Assembly (NCBI GenBank): GCA_039619475.1
Contig: CM077116.1
Span: 18,039,443-18,103,442, forward strand
Length of the DNA: 64,000 bases
From: Icerya purchasi
Lineage: Eukaryota > Arthropoda > Insecta > Hemiptera > Monophlebidae
Direction of reading: 5' to 3'
Each line of letters opens with the position of its first letter. Within the stretch, counting starts at the first letter, position 1. The position numbers were made by a program, and so were the translations under genes. The notes under the pieces are model-generated. The model was not told the DNA's origin. It did not search any database and was given only the letters and a program-made list of their open reading frames with translations. Below, piece by piece: positions 23,061 through 34,564 of this stretch.

Positions 23061-23651
23061 TATATAACCGACGATTATACGATAAGAAGAAGAAGTGTCC
23101 AACACTCATATTAACGTTTATTCAAACTATAAAATTACAACTATTCTTGCTTATTCTATACATTATAATATTAGTCAACTTAAGATTATATAAATTATAG
23201 CATAGTACACGTATATATATATATACATGCAAATACGTACACACGCCGTAAATACTCATCTGCGCGCCGATATATGTATGAGGGCAGATAAATATCTTCA
23301 AATTAAGAAGCCTGATCTTATTTTAAAGAGAAATGTCAGGGTAAGGAAACAAAAAAAGACGAGATCAAATAAATAAAAAGAGAACATTAAAAGAACATTA
23401 TATAATAGCAAGATTCGGTACTTACCTTGGGTTTTACTATTTACACCATTCTTTCAGCCGTTTACTTACTTCCTTTTGAAGTGAAACGTCTTGAAAATCG
23501 CACGAGAAAAGAAATAGTGAAACGAAATCGCGCAACGTAATGACTATTATTTTTCACTGCATATATATATATATATATATTAATATATATTTATATATAT
23601 CTATATATATTTATATACATATTTATATCAATTTATATACATTTATATATA
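23061..23651. other. AT-rich spacer with TATA microsatellites
   Basis: Runs of TA dinucleotide at 23213-23225 and 23561-23655. No gene. Confidence 0.6.
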
Positions 23652-23885
23652 CAGGGTGGTCCAAAAATTACTACATAATTTTTGAAGAGGTGTGTAATAA
23701 ACTAGCGTGTCTATGAAAAATGTAGTATATACGTGTTATACTGAAAGTAACAGCACGAACGCATGTAATTTGTGGAGTGGTATGGAAAGAGCATCTTTAG
23801 CACGAGGTTTCAGAATCGTGTTGGAATATCCGTAACTATAGCAACCACAATTTTGTGATGTGCAATGACTCTTGGACCACCCTTC
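23652..23885. mobile_element. Mariner-type MITE candidate
   Basis: Left end CAGGGTGGTCCAAAAATTAC; right end, reverse-complemented, AAGGGTGGTCCAAGAGTCAT. A TA precedes the left end; the right flank is degraded (TTCATTTA). About 234 bp, no coding capacity. Confidence 0.55.
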
Positions 23886-24066
23886 ATTTATGTGTATATA
23901 TCTATATATATTTATATATATTTATACATATATTCATATACATTTTTATATTTTTATATATATTAAACTCGGCCACTTTGGCCTTGAAAGGAGCTGTGCC
24001 CCTTGACCCCTCTTGCTTTCATTTCTGCCTCTTTTTCTTCTATACTTTGTATAAAATGATCAAAAT

Positions 24067-24372
24067 TTACAACGTAATTCTTACTGGCATCAACACAAAA
24101 AAAAATATATAACATAACCACAAAAATCCTATTTTAACATTCAACTTCCGTTATATAAAATTAAGACATTTTTTCGTTACATTTTTCGTTACATATTTCA
24201 TTACATAAAATTGTGACATTTTTTAAATAACTATAACAAAAATCCTATAAAATATAACAAACGTTACATAAAATTGGGACATTTTTCTGGGACTTTTTTT
24301 TGGGGACATTTAGCGTGACATAAAATTGGGACATTTTTTCGAATGGGGGGTAGCCTAAGAATTACGTTGTAA
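24067..24372. mobile_element. MITE candidate with perfect 17-bp TIR
   Basis: TTACAACGTAATTCTTA (24067-24083) and its exact reverse complement (24356-24372) enclose 306 bp with an internal tandem motif TTACATAAAATT-G-GGACATTTTT repeated at about 60-bp spacing. No ORF. Flanks do not show a clear target duplication; a TTA/TAA included in the TIR could be one. Confidence 0.6.
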
Positions 24373-24439
24373 TTAATATATATATATATATATAGATATA
24401 TACAATATATAAATACTTAAACCGATATAGGAGTTTCAC

Positions 24440-25180
24440 GTTAAATCAACGGCCCTGTGGTCCAGCACAGCCGCACCCAAATTTTTCCACACACCAAGTT
24501 TTTTTTTCGTTTAATATGTGATGGAGTATTTTACTAATTAGTTTAACTAGAACTGAATCATCAGTATTATCAATTCGTAGATTTGCGCTTCGGAGATGGA
24601 TGTAATATATATTATTTTGGTTTCTTGTTAATGGAATTTTTCGCCTAGATTGTAATTTTATATTATTGACATTAAATCCTAGCAATCTATAATAGACATT
24701 TCTAGACATTATTATGGAATTACTAATACGTAATTTGCGATATGAAAAAAAACTGTTTTATTTTATATAAAGCTGGAATTGACTGTTTTATTTTCGAATT
24801 TAAACTTTGAATGTGTTTTTTCTAGTTCAAGGATTTATTGAATTATATATACCTAGATATTTAAAATTGTCTACGTTTTCAAACGATGGACAACAACATA
24901 AATGAGTATTGTTATTTATATGCAGTTCCTGTATGCAATCATTATTATGGAGGGTAATTCGCAGATCGTGTATTATATGTTTAGTACTGTTCCGAATGTG
25001 CAGTAATTTAGATTTATATATATTTATACATAAGATCTTATCATGCGCCCATTTACTAAAATTATCTATATCCTCTTGTCATAATTTTTCCGCCGTTTCT
25101 AAATTTTCATGCTCCATTAATAAGGCAATATCGTTGACAAACAAATATACCTTCGCATTTTTAATATGCTTATGTAGCGA
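24440..25180 (-). pseudogene. LINE RT thumb and C-terminus fragment
   Basis: Minus frames read VYLFVNDIALLMEHENLETA (25155-25100; NDD-like version of YADD), QEDIDNFSKWAHDKILCIN, HIINDL-like and FENVDNFKYLGIYNSI (to about 24845), then LRSANLRIDNTDDSVLVKLI (24600-24510). Order and wording fit the end of a jockey/RTE-type ORF2. The ORF on the plus strand at 24909-25190 is its shadow. Confidence 0.65.
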
Positions 25181-25950
25181 GGTAGTGTAAATTAAAAAGC
25201 TGATTATCTTTTGTTAAAAAGAAAATGAAAGACGTCAGTACAACATAGAACGATTAACAAAATAGTCAACACTTTTTTTTATAATTTCATATTCCGATTT
25301 AAAACTAAACGAAACAAGATTAATATGGCAGCCAGTATGCACAAAAGCTGCTCACTATAAAATATATCAATTGTATTATTAAATTAATTATTTTCAATTT
25401 CAGAGGAAATATTAAATCGCTGTTAAATCGGTAGATTAATGTTTGTTGCTAATTTATTGTATTATATGGAATATAGATATTTTGATTAAATTAAATAATT
25501 TTAGAGCAACTAAAAGAGTAAGACCAATATTTACAGTGGCCATTTTTGCCCCCAAAAATGAATATCCCCGACTTTTCTCGGTGTTCTAGATTTTTAAGGT
25601 TTTTCCCTTCATGTAAAAATTTCCAAATATTTTATAACATAAGGCAAAAGTACAATCTTTGTTTACTGGTAACGACACAAACAACATAATTTCAGTAAAT
25701 AAATTATACTTAAACATATAGAAGGCGTAAGTTATAGCCTCGATAACTTTTTATTGACTAGTAAAATTTAAGGAAAATTCTAAAAAGTAAATACAGCCGT
25801 CATATTAGAATGTTTCGTAACACACTATTATATTTATTTTAAATTACGTCAGTTACGTATTAAAGGGTGTCACGATCCTATACTGCATAATTGATGTCAT
25901 TGAAAGTATTACGTCACTTACATATTTGGTTACAATTGTCGATGAAAGTT
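25181..25950. other. No gene recognised
   Basis: AT-rich, no ORF of note, no repeat shared with the rest of the window. Confidence 0.5.
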
Positions 25951-25959
25951 ATATACCTT

Positions 25960-26285
25960 AATAAAAGAAATCAGAAGTCGTGCAGAACAAGCAAGAGGAC
26001 CGTTTATAGAAATGAAAAATGTATTCACTAGAAAAAAGCTCAATATCGAATTACGACTTACAATTAGACTCCTGAAGTGCTATATTTACTCTGTTCTGCT
26101 ATATGGATGTAAATCTTGGTCAGTGAATCAGACCATGGATAAACGGACTGAGTCTTTTGAGCTTTACCTGTATTGACGTATTTTAAAAATTCCATGGATC
26201 CAGAAAATATCAAATAACGAAATCCTCAAACAAATAAAACTCACACTGGTTACGCATCATTAGCTCATAAAGTCTACTATCTACT
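25960..26285 (+). pseudogene. RTE-like LINE, post-RT fragment
   Basis: EIRSRAEQARGPFIEMKNVF, LTIRLLKCYIYSVLLYGCKS and RILKIPWIQKISNNEILKQI are the conserved region after the RT domain of RTE/BovB-like elements (normally LLKCYVWSVLLYGCEtW). One stop (TGA near 26174). Cut at 26290 by the Helentron derivative. Confidence 0.75.
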
Positions 26286-26289
26286 TGTT

Positions 26290-26835
26290 CCAGAATCTTT
26301 GAAATCAGCTTGCGTACAAGTCCGAAACACAGTGAGACATTTTCATGTTTTCTCTTAAAAGTCGGCTTTACACAGCCATTGAGACGTCCGCCGACATTAG
26401 AATATCGTTCGCTTCGCGGCCTCCGTCAACATGAAAATGTCGCCGTGCAACCTGTAAATGCCTTGTACATATTAAATCGCAACGTATGCGTAAAAATATA
26501 CATTTAACAACTAACTGCCGCTAGTACAAGGTTCCTTATCTACATCATTATCGTTGGGGGTGGTAATACTGAGGAAATGACGCGTGAAATCCACAAACCT
26601 ACGATCTTCACAGGTCTTTACACGTCGTTATAGGAAACACTTTTATCTACTTCTGTTGAATGCATACTTGCGTATGTGGGAAATCGGTCTCACTAAATGC
26701 TCTCTTATTAGTAATCAGTCATATCTAAGTAAATATATGAAATTTTCGTAACGATTTTCTTTGACGCTTCATTTCGTGACGCTTTTGAATTTATGTGCCA
26801 AAGTAAAGACATGACATTCTTTCCGACTGTGTAAC
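26290..26835 (-). mobile_element. Non-autonomous Helentron derivative (internal deletion)
   Basis: Reverse-complement of this stretch aligns with both ends of the Helentron relic at 34.6-36.6 kb: 26835-26585 matches its left end (ACTTTGGCACATAAA, GCGTCACGAAATG, CTGATTACTAAT, GTGTTTCCTAT), and 26570-26290 matches its right end (CGATAATGATGTA, AAGGAACCTTGTACTAGCGG, GGAGGCCGCGAAGCGAACGA, ATGAAAATGTCTCACTGTGT). The helicase/endonuclease part is missing, with the join near 26560-26585. Confidence 0.8.
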
Positions 26836-26989
26836 AAAAAAAAGTAAATAAATAAAAATAAATCTTTATTAAATGTGATAGTTTTGTCTTTAAAACGAGA
26901 CTAGTTTAGTTATTGCGACGTTATTAGTTTAATCTTATAGAAAATCCGTCCAATGTTGATGTTTTAAGACAACAAAGGGATCACATTAT

Positions 26990-27340
26990 TTTAGTGGAAT
27001 TCATGGAGCGTGGACAGACCATTAACGGCCTGAACAACTGGAAACACTCATCAGTTTAAGGAATGAGATAAAAATTTCGAAAGCAATTCAACTGTTGCAT
27101 GACAATGCACGGCTACTCACAGCGAACATTACCCAAGAACTTACCGCCGAAATGTCAGTTGAATGTACCCCACAGTTCGGACCTTGCCCAAGTGATAACG
27201 CTTTATTTTATCAATTAAAACAAAAAAAAAAAAAATAATATATATCCGTCGGATGACGAATTGCTTAAAAAAATCGAGTCACTGGAATCTTCAAAGAACC
27301 GGACGGAAAATGTTATAGGGTAAGTGTTGAAAAGTTGGTG
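26990..27340 (+). pseudogene. Mariner transposase C-terminal relic
   Basis: Broken frames give IQLLHDNARLLTANITQEL (cf. llHDNArpH in mariner, second catalytic Asp) and PQFGPCPSDNALFYQLK (cf. PpYSPDLaPsDf.lf..LK, third Asp). Very decayed; no TIRs recognised. Unrelated in age to the intact mariner at 61.0 kb. Confidence 0.6.
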
Positions 27341-27479
27341 GTTCTTATATCAAAAACTTTGTAGAATGTTCAAGCGATAAAATGTAAGTTTTAAATTTAA
27401 TTTTCGTTCATTATTACGACAACGCGACGGGTTTTGGAACCATACTTTCTGCGTTGACCCTCGTAGTTACAATGTATCA

Positions 27480-27560
27480 ATTCGGATTCGATATTTATGT
27501 CGCGCCATTCTTTCGTGACGCTTTTCGAGTTTATGTGCCAAAGTAAAAACACAAAAATGT
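27480..27560 (-). repeat. Left-end fragment of the Helentron family
   Basis: Reverse-complement contains TTTACTTTGGCACATAAAC and GAAAAGCGTCACGAA as in the left ends at 26835 and 34590. Third copy of this terminal sequence in the window. Confidence 0.65.
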
Positions 27561-27589
27561 CAAAAAATCTCCAGGGCTACCAAATCAGG

Positions 27590-27835
27590 TCAAAGCAAAG
27601 AAACTAGTCTATCTTGGTAGCGTCATTAGAGAGGAAAAATACAAAATAGTCCGGCTGATTATAGAAAGTAAACTCGATAGGAAAAGATCAATAAGAAGTC
27701 CGCAAAACTTATGGATGAACGGTTTTAGAAGTTGGTTCGGTTGCACGTCGATAGTTATACTTAGGTAAGCTGCATCAAGGACTGTCATTACTATGTGGAT
27801 CGTGGACCTCCGAAATGAGAAAAGTAGTTGTTTAA
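27590..27835 (+). pseudogene. RTE-like LINE C-terminal fragment
   Basis: KKLVYLGSVIREE is followed almost directly by LIIESKLDRKRSIRSPQNLW and WFGCTSIVIL, then YYVDRGPPK-type ending. In RTE-like elements these two parts are separated by over 100 codons, so the copy has an internal deletion. Confidence 0.65.
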
Positions 27836-28128
27836 CGTTACAGGAACCTAATTTTTTTAGACAAATATATTGTTCAGCTTTCTTATTTATCTAATCATTG
27901 AAAAAATTAGAATAACACAAAAGTGAATGGAACTTGCAAATTATAATTAATAAACATCTTTTTCTTCGATATTATTTTGAACTAGAAGATTAAAAAATTC
28001 TTTAATTTATCAATAATGATATATATTTGCTGTTAAAAAAAAAAAATACCCGATCGAACCAATAACATTAATGAATTTTGAAGTAGTTATTATAATTAAA
28101 TTAGTTCGCTAAAAAACATCGACTTTTA

Positions 28129-30751
28129 TTATGGTTTTCCATATATGTTGAACTGGTAGTGATACCCGTGATTTCTTGCGGATTTTACACGGAATGTAGC
28201 ATTATGCCAATTAACACCTCCTAGCAAGAGCGTAACTTCACTAGAATTTTGAGCTTTTTTATCAATAACTTCGATATATGTTATCGCCAATCCAGCGTGG
28301 CCTTTTGCCGGATAAGTGACATTTTCTGTAGTTTTCCACAACCACGCGCCGACATTTTTAGCCTCATAAACGAAGTCTAGTCTAAACAAACAAATAAAGA
28401 AATAAGAAAATAAGTGAAGTTCATTTTATTTTTATTGTTATTTAAATTACCATCATATTCATCCCCTCAACATTACCATACCCAAATATATTTGTTCTGC
28501 TATACAAATCTAAACCCTTTAGTATATTACGAATTCTTGTATAAAAAAATTCTAAAATTCTAAGTTTCCTTTTTTTTCTTTTTTGACATTCCATTTTACA
28601 ACCGCGAAATTTATTTAATGCATAAATAACCGGCGGATTTATAAAAATTCTTAAATATGGCAAAATATTTCAAAGTAACAAGGTTCAACATGTTACATTA
28701 TTCATCGCCGAATGCCAAATAATTAACATACACCAGAACGCAAAGAAATCACCGGTTTATTATTCGGAGTATTTTTTTGAAACAATGAATGTAAAAACAC
28801 AAGCAAATTCGAAGCCCTTAAAAGAGCTATTTAGAATATGCGATCGGAGTAGCAATCAAACGAGTGAGAGAGGAGAACGAAAAGTACACTAGACGATAGG
28901 TCCTACTACGAGCGAAACGAAAAGAGTAGAAGCGGATAAGAAACGATAACGAAATGAATAGATACAAAAACGATGAAAAAATATATGGAAAAAAATATGT
29001 ATAAGTAAAACGAATTCGAACAACAACCACAAGCAAATTTTCCGATAATCTCACTTAATAATTTTTGAGGAACATAAGGTTCTATGTTGGACAGGGAATA
29101 ATAAAGGGCAGCAGGGAGACGGCTTCCTCATAATTGAAAAATGGAAAAAGAACTTGATAGAATAGCATTAGTAAAATTTAGAGTAGACAAATTTAGCTCA
29201 TTAACGATAATCCAAGTTTACACCCCAACATCAAACTCCGATGACATCGAAATCGAGGAATTTTATAATGAGTCAAATAAAATTATACTAGGTCTATGAA
29301 TTAATATGAATAATCAGATTATTATAATGGGAGACTTCAACAGTTAAACAGATATGAGAGACCAGGAGGAAAAAATTTGGGAAAATTATGGAAAAACATA
29401 TAGCGGAGCAATTTCAAAATTACATTAAAAGTGATAGTGTTGCACCCAGTGACCAGTGTGGCTTTCAAAAAGATAAAAATACTTCGAAACTGTTAAACAA
29501 TATCACCGACGTCATATTAACTTATCGGAAAGGAAACAATGTATAGTATTATTCATAGACCTGACTAAAACTTTTGATTCAGTTAGGCATGATAAGCTAA
29601 TAAGAGAACTCTAAAGAAAATCAGTTGAACAGAAACCATTATACTGGTGTATAGATTATTTAAAGAACAGAAGTGGGGCAGTAAGAATTGAAGACATATA
29701 CTGTCAAGTACTAATTATTAAACGTGGTGTGCCGCTAAGTAGAATTTTGGTCCCTCTACTGTTTTTAGTTTATATGAGAAGCTTAGACGAAGCAAAAAAA
29801 TTCGGTAAAGTATTCGCATATGCGGACAACATAGCTTTAATATCAACAAAGCTGAAAAGTAACTTCAGGAGTACCGAAAAAACTTAAATCTGTGGCTACA
29901 CGATAAAAGACTACAGCTGAATGAAAGTCGGTAACAAACATTTCCATGGTAATTTGGAAAATTGGTAGTATTTCAAGTCAATCGCCTCCGTTATGCTAAT
30001 AAAATATAAGCAGAAAAAAAATTATCATTTCTTTTCATCAAACTCACATGGCACCTGTCTTTCTAATTGGAAGAATCAGTAAAATCGGTCAATATGAATA
30101 TGAGTTATGCGCGAATAAAAACATAAAAAAAAAGTATAACCTTATATTATTTTTGAAGTCGGTAAAAACGGAAACAAAGCCGATTGATTGGAATTTTTTT
30201 ATAAAATTAACCGTACGGGAAGGAAAATAGAACTACATAAGATATATAGAGATTAATCTATGTTCTACAGAGCAAAGAATCAGTTTAAAAGAAAATAATT
30301 GTAACTTAATGGGCTTACAATTAGAAATAACGTCCACGGTTCAAATTTTAAAAGGAATCCTAAAGTTTATAATAGTTCCACAAGCGCAGCTCTTAATGCG
30401 GCAACATAAATTGACTATAGTATAATCTCTGATTAGAAAAATAATTTAACCATTTCGAATAATTCATTACATTCTTGTTTCGACCGATATTAATTGAGAG
30501 TTGAGGCGATAAACGAAGGAAATAAAAATATAATACTACAAGAAATATATGTGTATATATAATATTCACCTATCTCCATTCTGTCTTCGTCCGAAGGCGA
30601 AACTGTTATTTTTACCTTTGCTGATAACGTTTGGATAACTGTTGTACGATAAATCATTTTGCCAGTTTGGGCTGCCAACTGCTGGAGTATTTTGCACGTG
30701 GTACGCTAACGTACATACTAATAGCAGCGCAAATGTAATAGCCGAGTTCAT
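28129..30751 (-). CDS. MBF2-family secreted protein (salivary-peptide-like), two coding exons
   Basis: Host gene, complement of join(28129..28381, 30570..30751), 144 codons. Exon 1 starts at ATG 30751 (MNSAITFALLLVCTLAYHVQ, a clear signal peptide, cleavage likely near residue 24) and ends AG|GTGAAT at 30570. The intron ends TTGTTTGTTTAG at 28382 and the frame rejoins at an Arg codon to give ...FGRRQNGDR-LDFVYEAK..., removing the in-frame stop that follows each half. Exon 2 carries an MBF2-like domain: AITYIEVIDKKA, VTLLLGGVNWHNATFRVKSA, then HGYHYQFNIYGKP at the C-terminus. MBF2 proteins are small secreted arthropod proteins of unclear function; the founder was described as a transcription co-activator, and many are found in saliva or venom. 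An AATAAA overlaps the stop codon. An upstream in-frame start at 30802 would bury the signal peptide, so I prefer 30751. Confidence 0.8.
28382..30569 (-). other. Intron of the MBF2-type gene
   Basis: 2188 bases, GTGAAT...TTTAG, preceded at its 3' end by a T-rich tract. It holds a decayed plus-strand LINE (29130-29950). No further coding exon is needed for the frame to join. Confidence 0.75.
29130..29950 (+). pseudogene. LINE relic (endonuclease joined to RT) inside the intron
   Basis: ELDRIALVKFRVDKFSSLTI, IIIMGDFNS (endonuclease) at 29150-29345 is followed from about 29390 by RT pieces: QCGFQKDKNTSKLLNNITDV-like, IIFIDLTKTFDSV-like, YWCIDYLKNRSGAVRIEDIY, RGVPLSRILVPLLFLVYM and FAYADNIALISTK. 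The GDFN box abuts the RT, so the intervening part of ORF2 is deleted. It lies antisense to the host gene. Confidence 0.75.
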
Positions 30752-30866
30752 TTTAGATGTAAAATTCACAATTAGCGAACAATGGTGATGAAACAGAAAC
30801 AACCTTCAAGAAGAGTCCGCAGTTGAAACACAAAGCAGTGGTCGCAAGTTAAACAGTTGCAATCAA

Positions 30867-30873
30867 CTATATA
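30867..30873 (-). promoter_or_regulatory. Candidate TATA box of the MBF2-type gene
   Basis: TATATAG on the minus strand, about 116 bases upstream of ATG 30751. A start about 30 bases downstream would give a 5' UTR of roughly 90 bases. Position and sequence fit; AT-rich context limits certainty. Confidence 0.4.
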
Positions 30874-31334
30874 TCGTTATTAGTTGCGACGCGTTAGTTT
30901 TATTTAAACTTTGTTAAACGCTCACTATGCCGTATGTAGTTGCATATTCGGTGATGAGTAATCGTCTTGAACAGAACTGATAAGACTCGATTAAAGTGGT
31001 TTTAAGGAATTTTTATTAAAATAATAATTTCCTTTTGTCCGTAAAAGAAAAGATGTCTAATAATGATAAATAACTCGTTCGCTCAAGTCCCTATTGTAAA
31101 ACACTGTAAATAAGCCGTAAAGTTATTTACCATTTAACCCGTTATTTTTTATAATTATGGTACTGTCGTTTAGTAAACAAATATAACTCGAGTAGTATAA
31201 AAACATGATCAATCATGTTTTCTTAGAAACTACATTGCTCAACGATAAATTTTCTTAAAATTAAATCCACCGGAAGAGCACCCCTTAAGTCCTCGAACTT
31301 AACCGGCCACGCAGATAAGTCGAAATACTAGCCG

Positions 31335-34300
31335 AAATAAATACTCACTCCCCCTTATTCTGGATTTTCTCGACCCGTCATCCGAGTACAACTTCTTCAT
31401 TCAATCTCTATATTCTGCTCTTTCCGCTTCCTCCCCTCCTTCTTCCTTTTCGCGCGGTCGTTCTTCCTCTTGTGCCTCCTCTCTTTGGTGGAATGAAGAG
31501 TGTAAAGTTTCCTTCCAAAGAAGCACCGCTACCTTCAAAGCCTTTTGTTCTTGTTCCTTAATATCCAACGTTTTAGCTCACAAAGAAGCCAACGCAAAAG
31601 CTCGGTACATTTCAAAATCTGCCAAGAGGAACTCTTGGAAATCATTTTGTTCATCTTTCTCTAGAGATACGCCTCTCTCTAAGATATGGAAAATGGCAAA
31701 AGCGTTCAGATCTCCTCTTTCTGAGCGTCCCCACTTCTCCCATCCTTCTTTGCCTGAACTTCACTCTTTCTTGGACTCTATTGCTCCTCCGTATGTCCCC
31801 ACTTTCGAGGAATCGATCATTCCTTCGCTCCCAAGTTCCTCAGAACCTCATTTCCTATCGTTCCCTTTTCGCTACGAGGAACTCTTGTCCGTTCTTAACA
31901 AAACCTCTCCTTCTGCTCCTGGCTTGGACGGTCTTTCTTTCCCTATTCTTAAAAAACTCTCTCCTTCCTCGCTGCTCTCCCTTCTGAATATCTTCAACTC
32001 TTTCCTACTCTCTGGATTTACTCCTGAGTCTTGGAATGACTTCATCGTCATTCCAATTCCGAAAAAAAGTCAGTGTTCCTTCCGTCCTATCTCCCTAGCC
32101 TCATGTCTGCGCAAACTCTTTGAAGGTTTAATAAACAACCGTCTTGTTTGGTGGCTTGAGCATAATAATCTAGTTCCTTCTAATATGTTCGGTTTTCGCC
32201 CCGGGCTTGGCCCGGTAGATTGCATCAGTACCTTCCTTGCAGATATCTATAAATCATTCCTTTCTAAGAAATTTACTGTCGCTTCTTTTGTCGATGTCTG
32301 CTCTGCATTCGACAATGTGCATCTTCCTTCTCTGGGCTCCAAACTTCTCTCTCTTAATCTCCCACCGGTTTTTATCTCTCTTATACTCAACCTCTTTCAA
32401 CATAGAACTCTTTATCTATCTTCTCCTTCTCTTTCCACCTCTAGATGCGTCTATCGTGGGCTTCCCCAGGGATCCTGCCTTAGCCCCACTCTTTTTAATA
32501 TTTACTCTTTCGATATTGCTTCGCTTCCTATTCCCTCTTTCTCTCTCCTTTTTGCTGATGACATTTTAGTTTATTCCACCTCAGATGATCTGTCCTCTGC
32601 CACCAACGAGTTAAACCATTCATTGTCCCATCTTAGCAATGCTCTATCTACACTCCACCTCTCTCTTTCCCCTTCCAAGTCTTCCTGTATAATTTTTGCC
32701 TCTCCGCCCCTTTAATCGTGCTTTTATAAAAATCAGTGTATCTGGTACACCTATTCCCACTGTTAATTCCATATGTTATCTAGGTATTTTCTTAAATAGT
32801 CGCCTTACATTTCATGAACATATTAATTATATCTATAATTCCTCGATCAAAAGACTTAATCTCCTCAAATCTTTATCACCGCTCAGATGGGGTGGAGACC
32901 CGTGCATTCTATTAATTCTATATAAATCGATTATTCGTTCCAAACTCGACTATTGTTCCTTCATTTATGGCAGTGCCTCCAAGTCTCTCCTTTCGAAACT
33001 TGACGCAATTCAGAATTCCTGCCTTCGCCTATGCATTGCCGCTTTAAGATCTTCTCCTATTCCTGCGATTCTATCCGAATCTTCCACTCAACCTCTTTCC
33101 ATTCGTCGTTCACTCCTCGGTTATCGATTTTTAATAAAACGCCTCCCCATTTTGTCATCCAATATTATCCCTTCCTATCTTTATATCAAAAATCACTGGC
33201 GCTTGGCGCCTCATAGAATTCCGATTTTATCGCATATAGCTGCTCGTGTTTCCAATTTTTCTCCCTACGTTTCCTCTTATAATAGTCTTCCTTACTTTTC
33301 TTTCGACTTTAATAGCATATGGCACCCCATCAATTTCTCCTCTCTTCCAGTCCGAGCTAATTGTTCCTCTCACAATGTAGTCAACTTCGAATTCTTTCAG
33401 CTGCTGAACTCTTCTTTTCCTTCCCATGCCTTAATCTTCTCGGATGGCTCCAAGAGTGATGGGGGCGTGGGTGGTGCGTATACGTCTCCTACGTTCCTAC
33501 ACTCTGAGTCCTTCAGACTTCCTTCCTTCTGCTCTATCTTCTCGGCCGAGTCGATCTCAATTCTTCGTGCAATTCATTTCATATCCTCTACGAGTGGAGT
33601 TCATAAATTCCTGATTGTCTCTGATTCCAAAGGCGTTCTTCAAGCCATCTCCTCTCCTCCTTCTTATACTTCTGACGGTATCATCCTCTCTATCTGATCT
33701 CTTGTCTCCTCTTTGTTCTCGTTCCGCTCCATTTCCATAGACTTTCTATGGGTCCCTAGTCATTCCAATATTGTGGGAAATGACTCAGCTGACTCTTTAG
33801 CTCGCTCAGCCGCCCGCACTGGTCCTTTCCTCGACTCTTTCCCTTCCTCAGACATTCTTTCTCTATCACGCTCTAATCATTCCAGACTTTGGTCTGACAT
33901 GTATCCATCTATATTCTCAAATCGCTTTTCTCAGTATCGTCTTATTCAACCGGTTCCTAGTTTCCTGCCTTAGTTTCAATCTATTCCTATCTGTCGTCGT
34001 TCCACAGTTGTTTCCTTAATTAGGCTTAGAATCAATCATTCTCTTCTCCCCTCTTCTCGCTTTCGATTCGCTTTGTCCCCTTCTCCTTTCTGCTCTCTTC
34101 ACGCTTCTGAGCCTTCTTGTATTTGTGATTCAAATCACATCCTATTCGAATGTTCAGCACTCTCTAACGAACGCTCTATTCTTTACACCCAACTTTTAGT
34201 TTTGGGTCTTCCTACTGCCTTTAACGCTACCTATATTCTTTCCTTCCCATTGCCTTCAGTTATCCCATTGCTACTGTCCTTTGTCCTCTCCATTTCTGAC

Positions 34301-34395
34301 CGCCTGGTTATTTAGTTATAACTGTTAATTTTTCATGTTGTTGGGTCAAGGCCGCTGGCGCGCCCAGGGTAGGAAAAAAAAGAAAAAAAAAAAAC
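31335..34395 (+). mobile_element. RNase H-bearing LINE, youngest copy, 5' truncated
   Basis: Begins inside ORF2 after the endonuclease and runs through RT, RNase H and Cys/His tail to a 3' UTR and an A-rich tail (34373-34395). Very CT-rich coding strand (Ser/Leu/Pro-rich protein), which is why its opposite strand yields long spurious purine-rich ORFs. 5' truncation with a 3' A tail is the usual product of target-primed insertion. A target duplication was not found. Confidence 0.85.
31370..34315 (+). pseudogene. LINE ORF2 (RT-RNase H), recently inactivated
   Basis: The first frame to 32715 contains SLWWNEECK, KSAKRNSWKSFC, APGLDGLSFPILKK, PISLASCLRKLFEGLINNRL, MFGFRPGLGPVDCISTFLAD, FVDVCSAFDNVHLPSL, YRGLPQGSCLSPTLFNIYSF and LLFADDILVYSTSDD: all RT boxes including catalytic FADD. 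One frameshift near 32700 leads to the thumb (YLGIFLNSRLTFHEHINYIY) and RNase H (LIFSDGSKSDGGVGGAYTS, IFSAESISIL, VSDSKGVLQAI), a TGA at 33695, then IDFLWVPSHSNIVGNDSADS, a TAG at 33972, and the tail CDSNHILFECSAL. Few lesions imply recent loss. Confidence 0.88.
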
Positions 34396-34564
34396 AACAA
34401 AATCATGCAGCGTTATTTTTATTATTATTTTAAATAACGAACTTGAATTTAATTTTTATTTTTTTTAAAAATATTTTTAGTCATAACGTATTTTATTTTA
34501 TTTATTCCTCGCAATTATTATTTATTATTTACCGCTATTACGTAATACAAAAGTATAAACATAA

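Noticed and set aside
28442..28663. Middle exon of the MBF2-type gene
   Set aside because: Exons at 30570 and 28381 join in frame directly and no matching splice sites flank this ORF.
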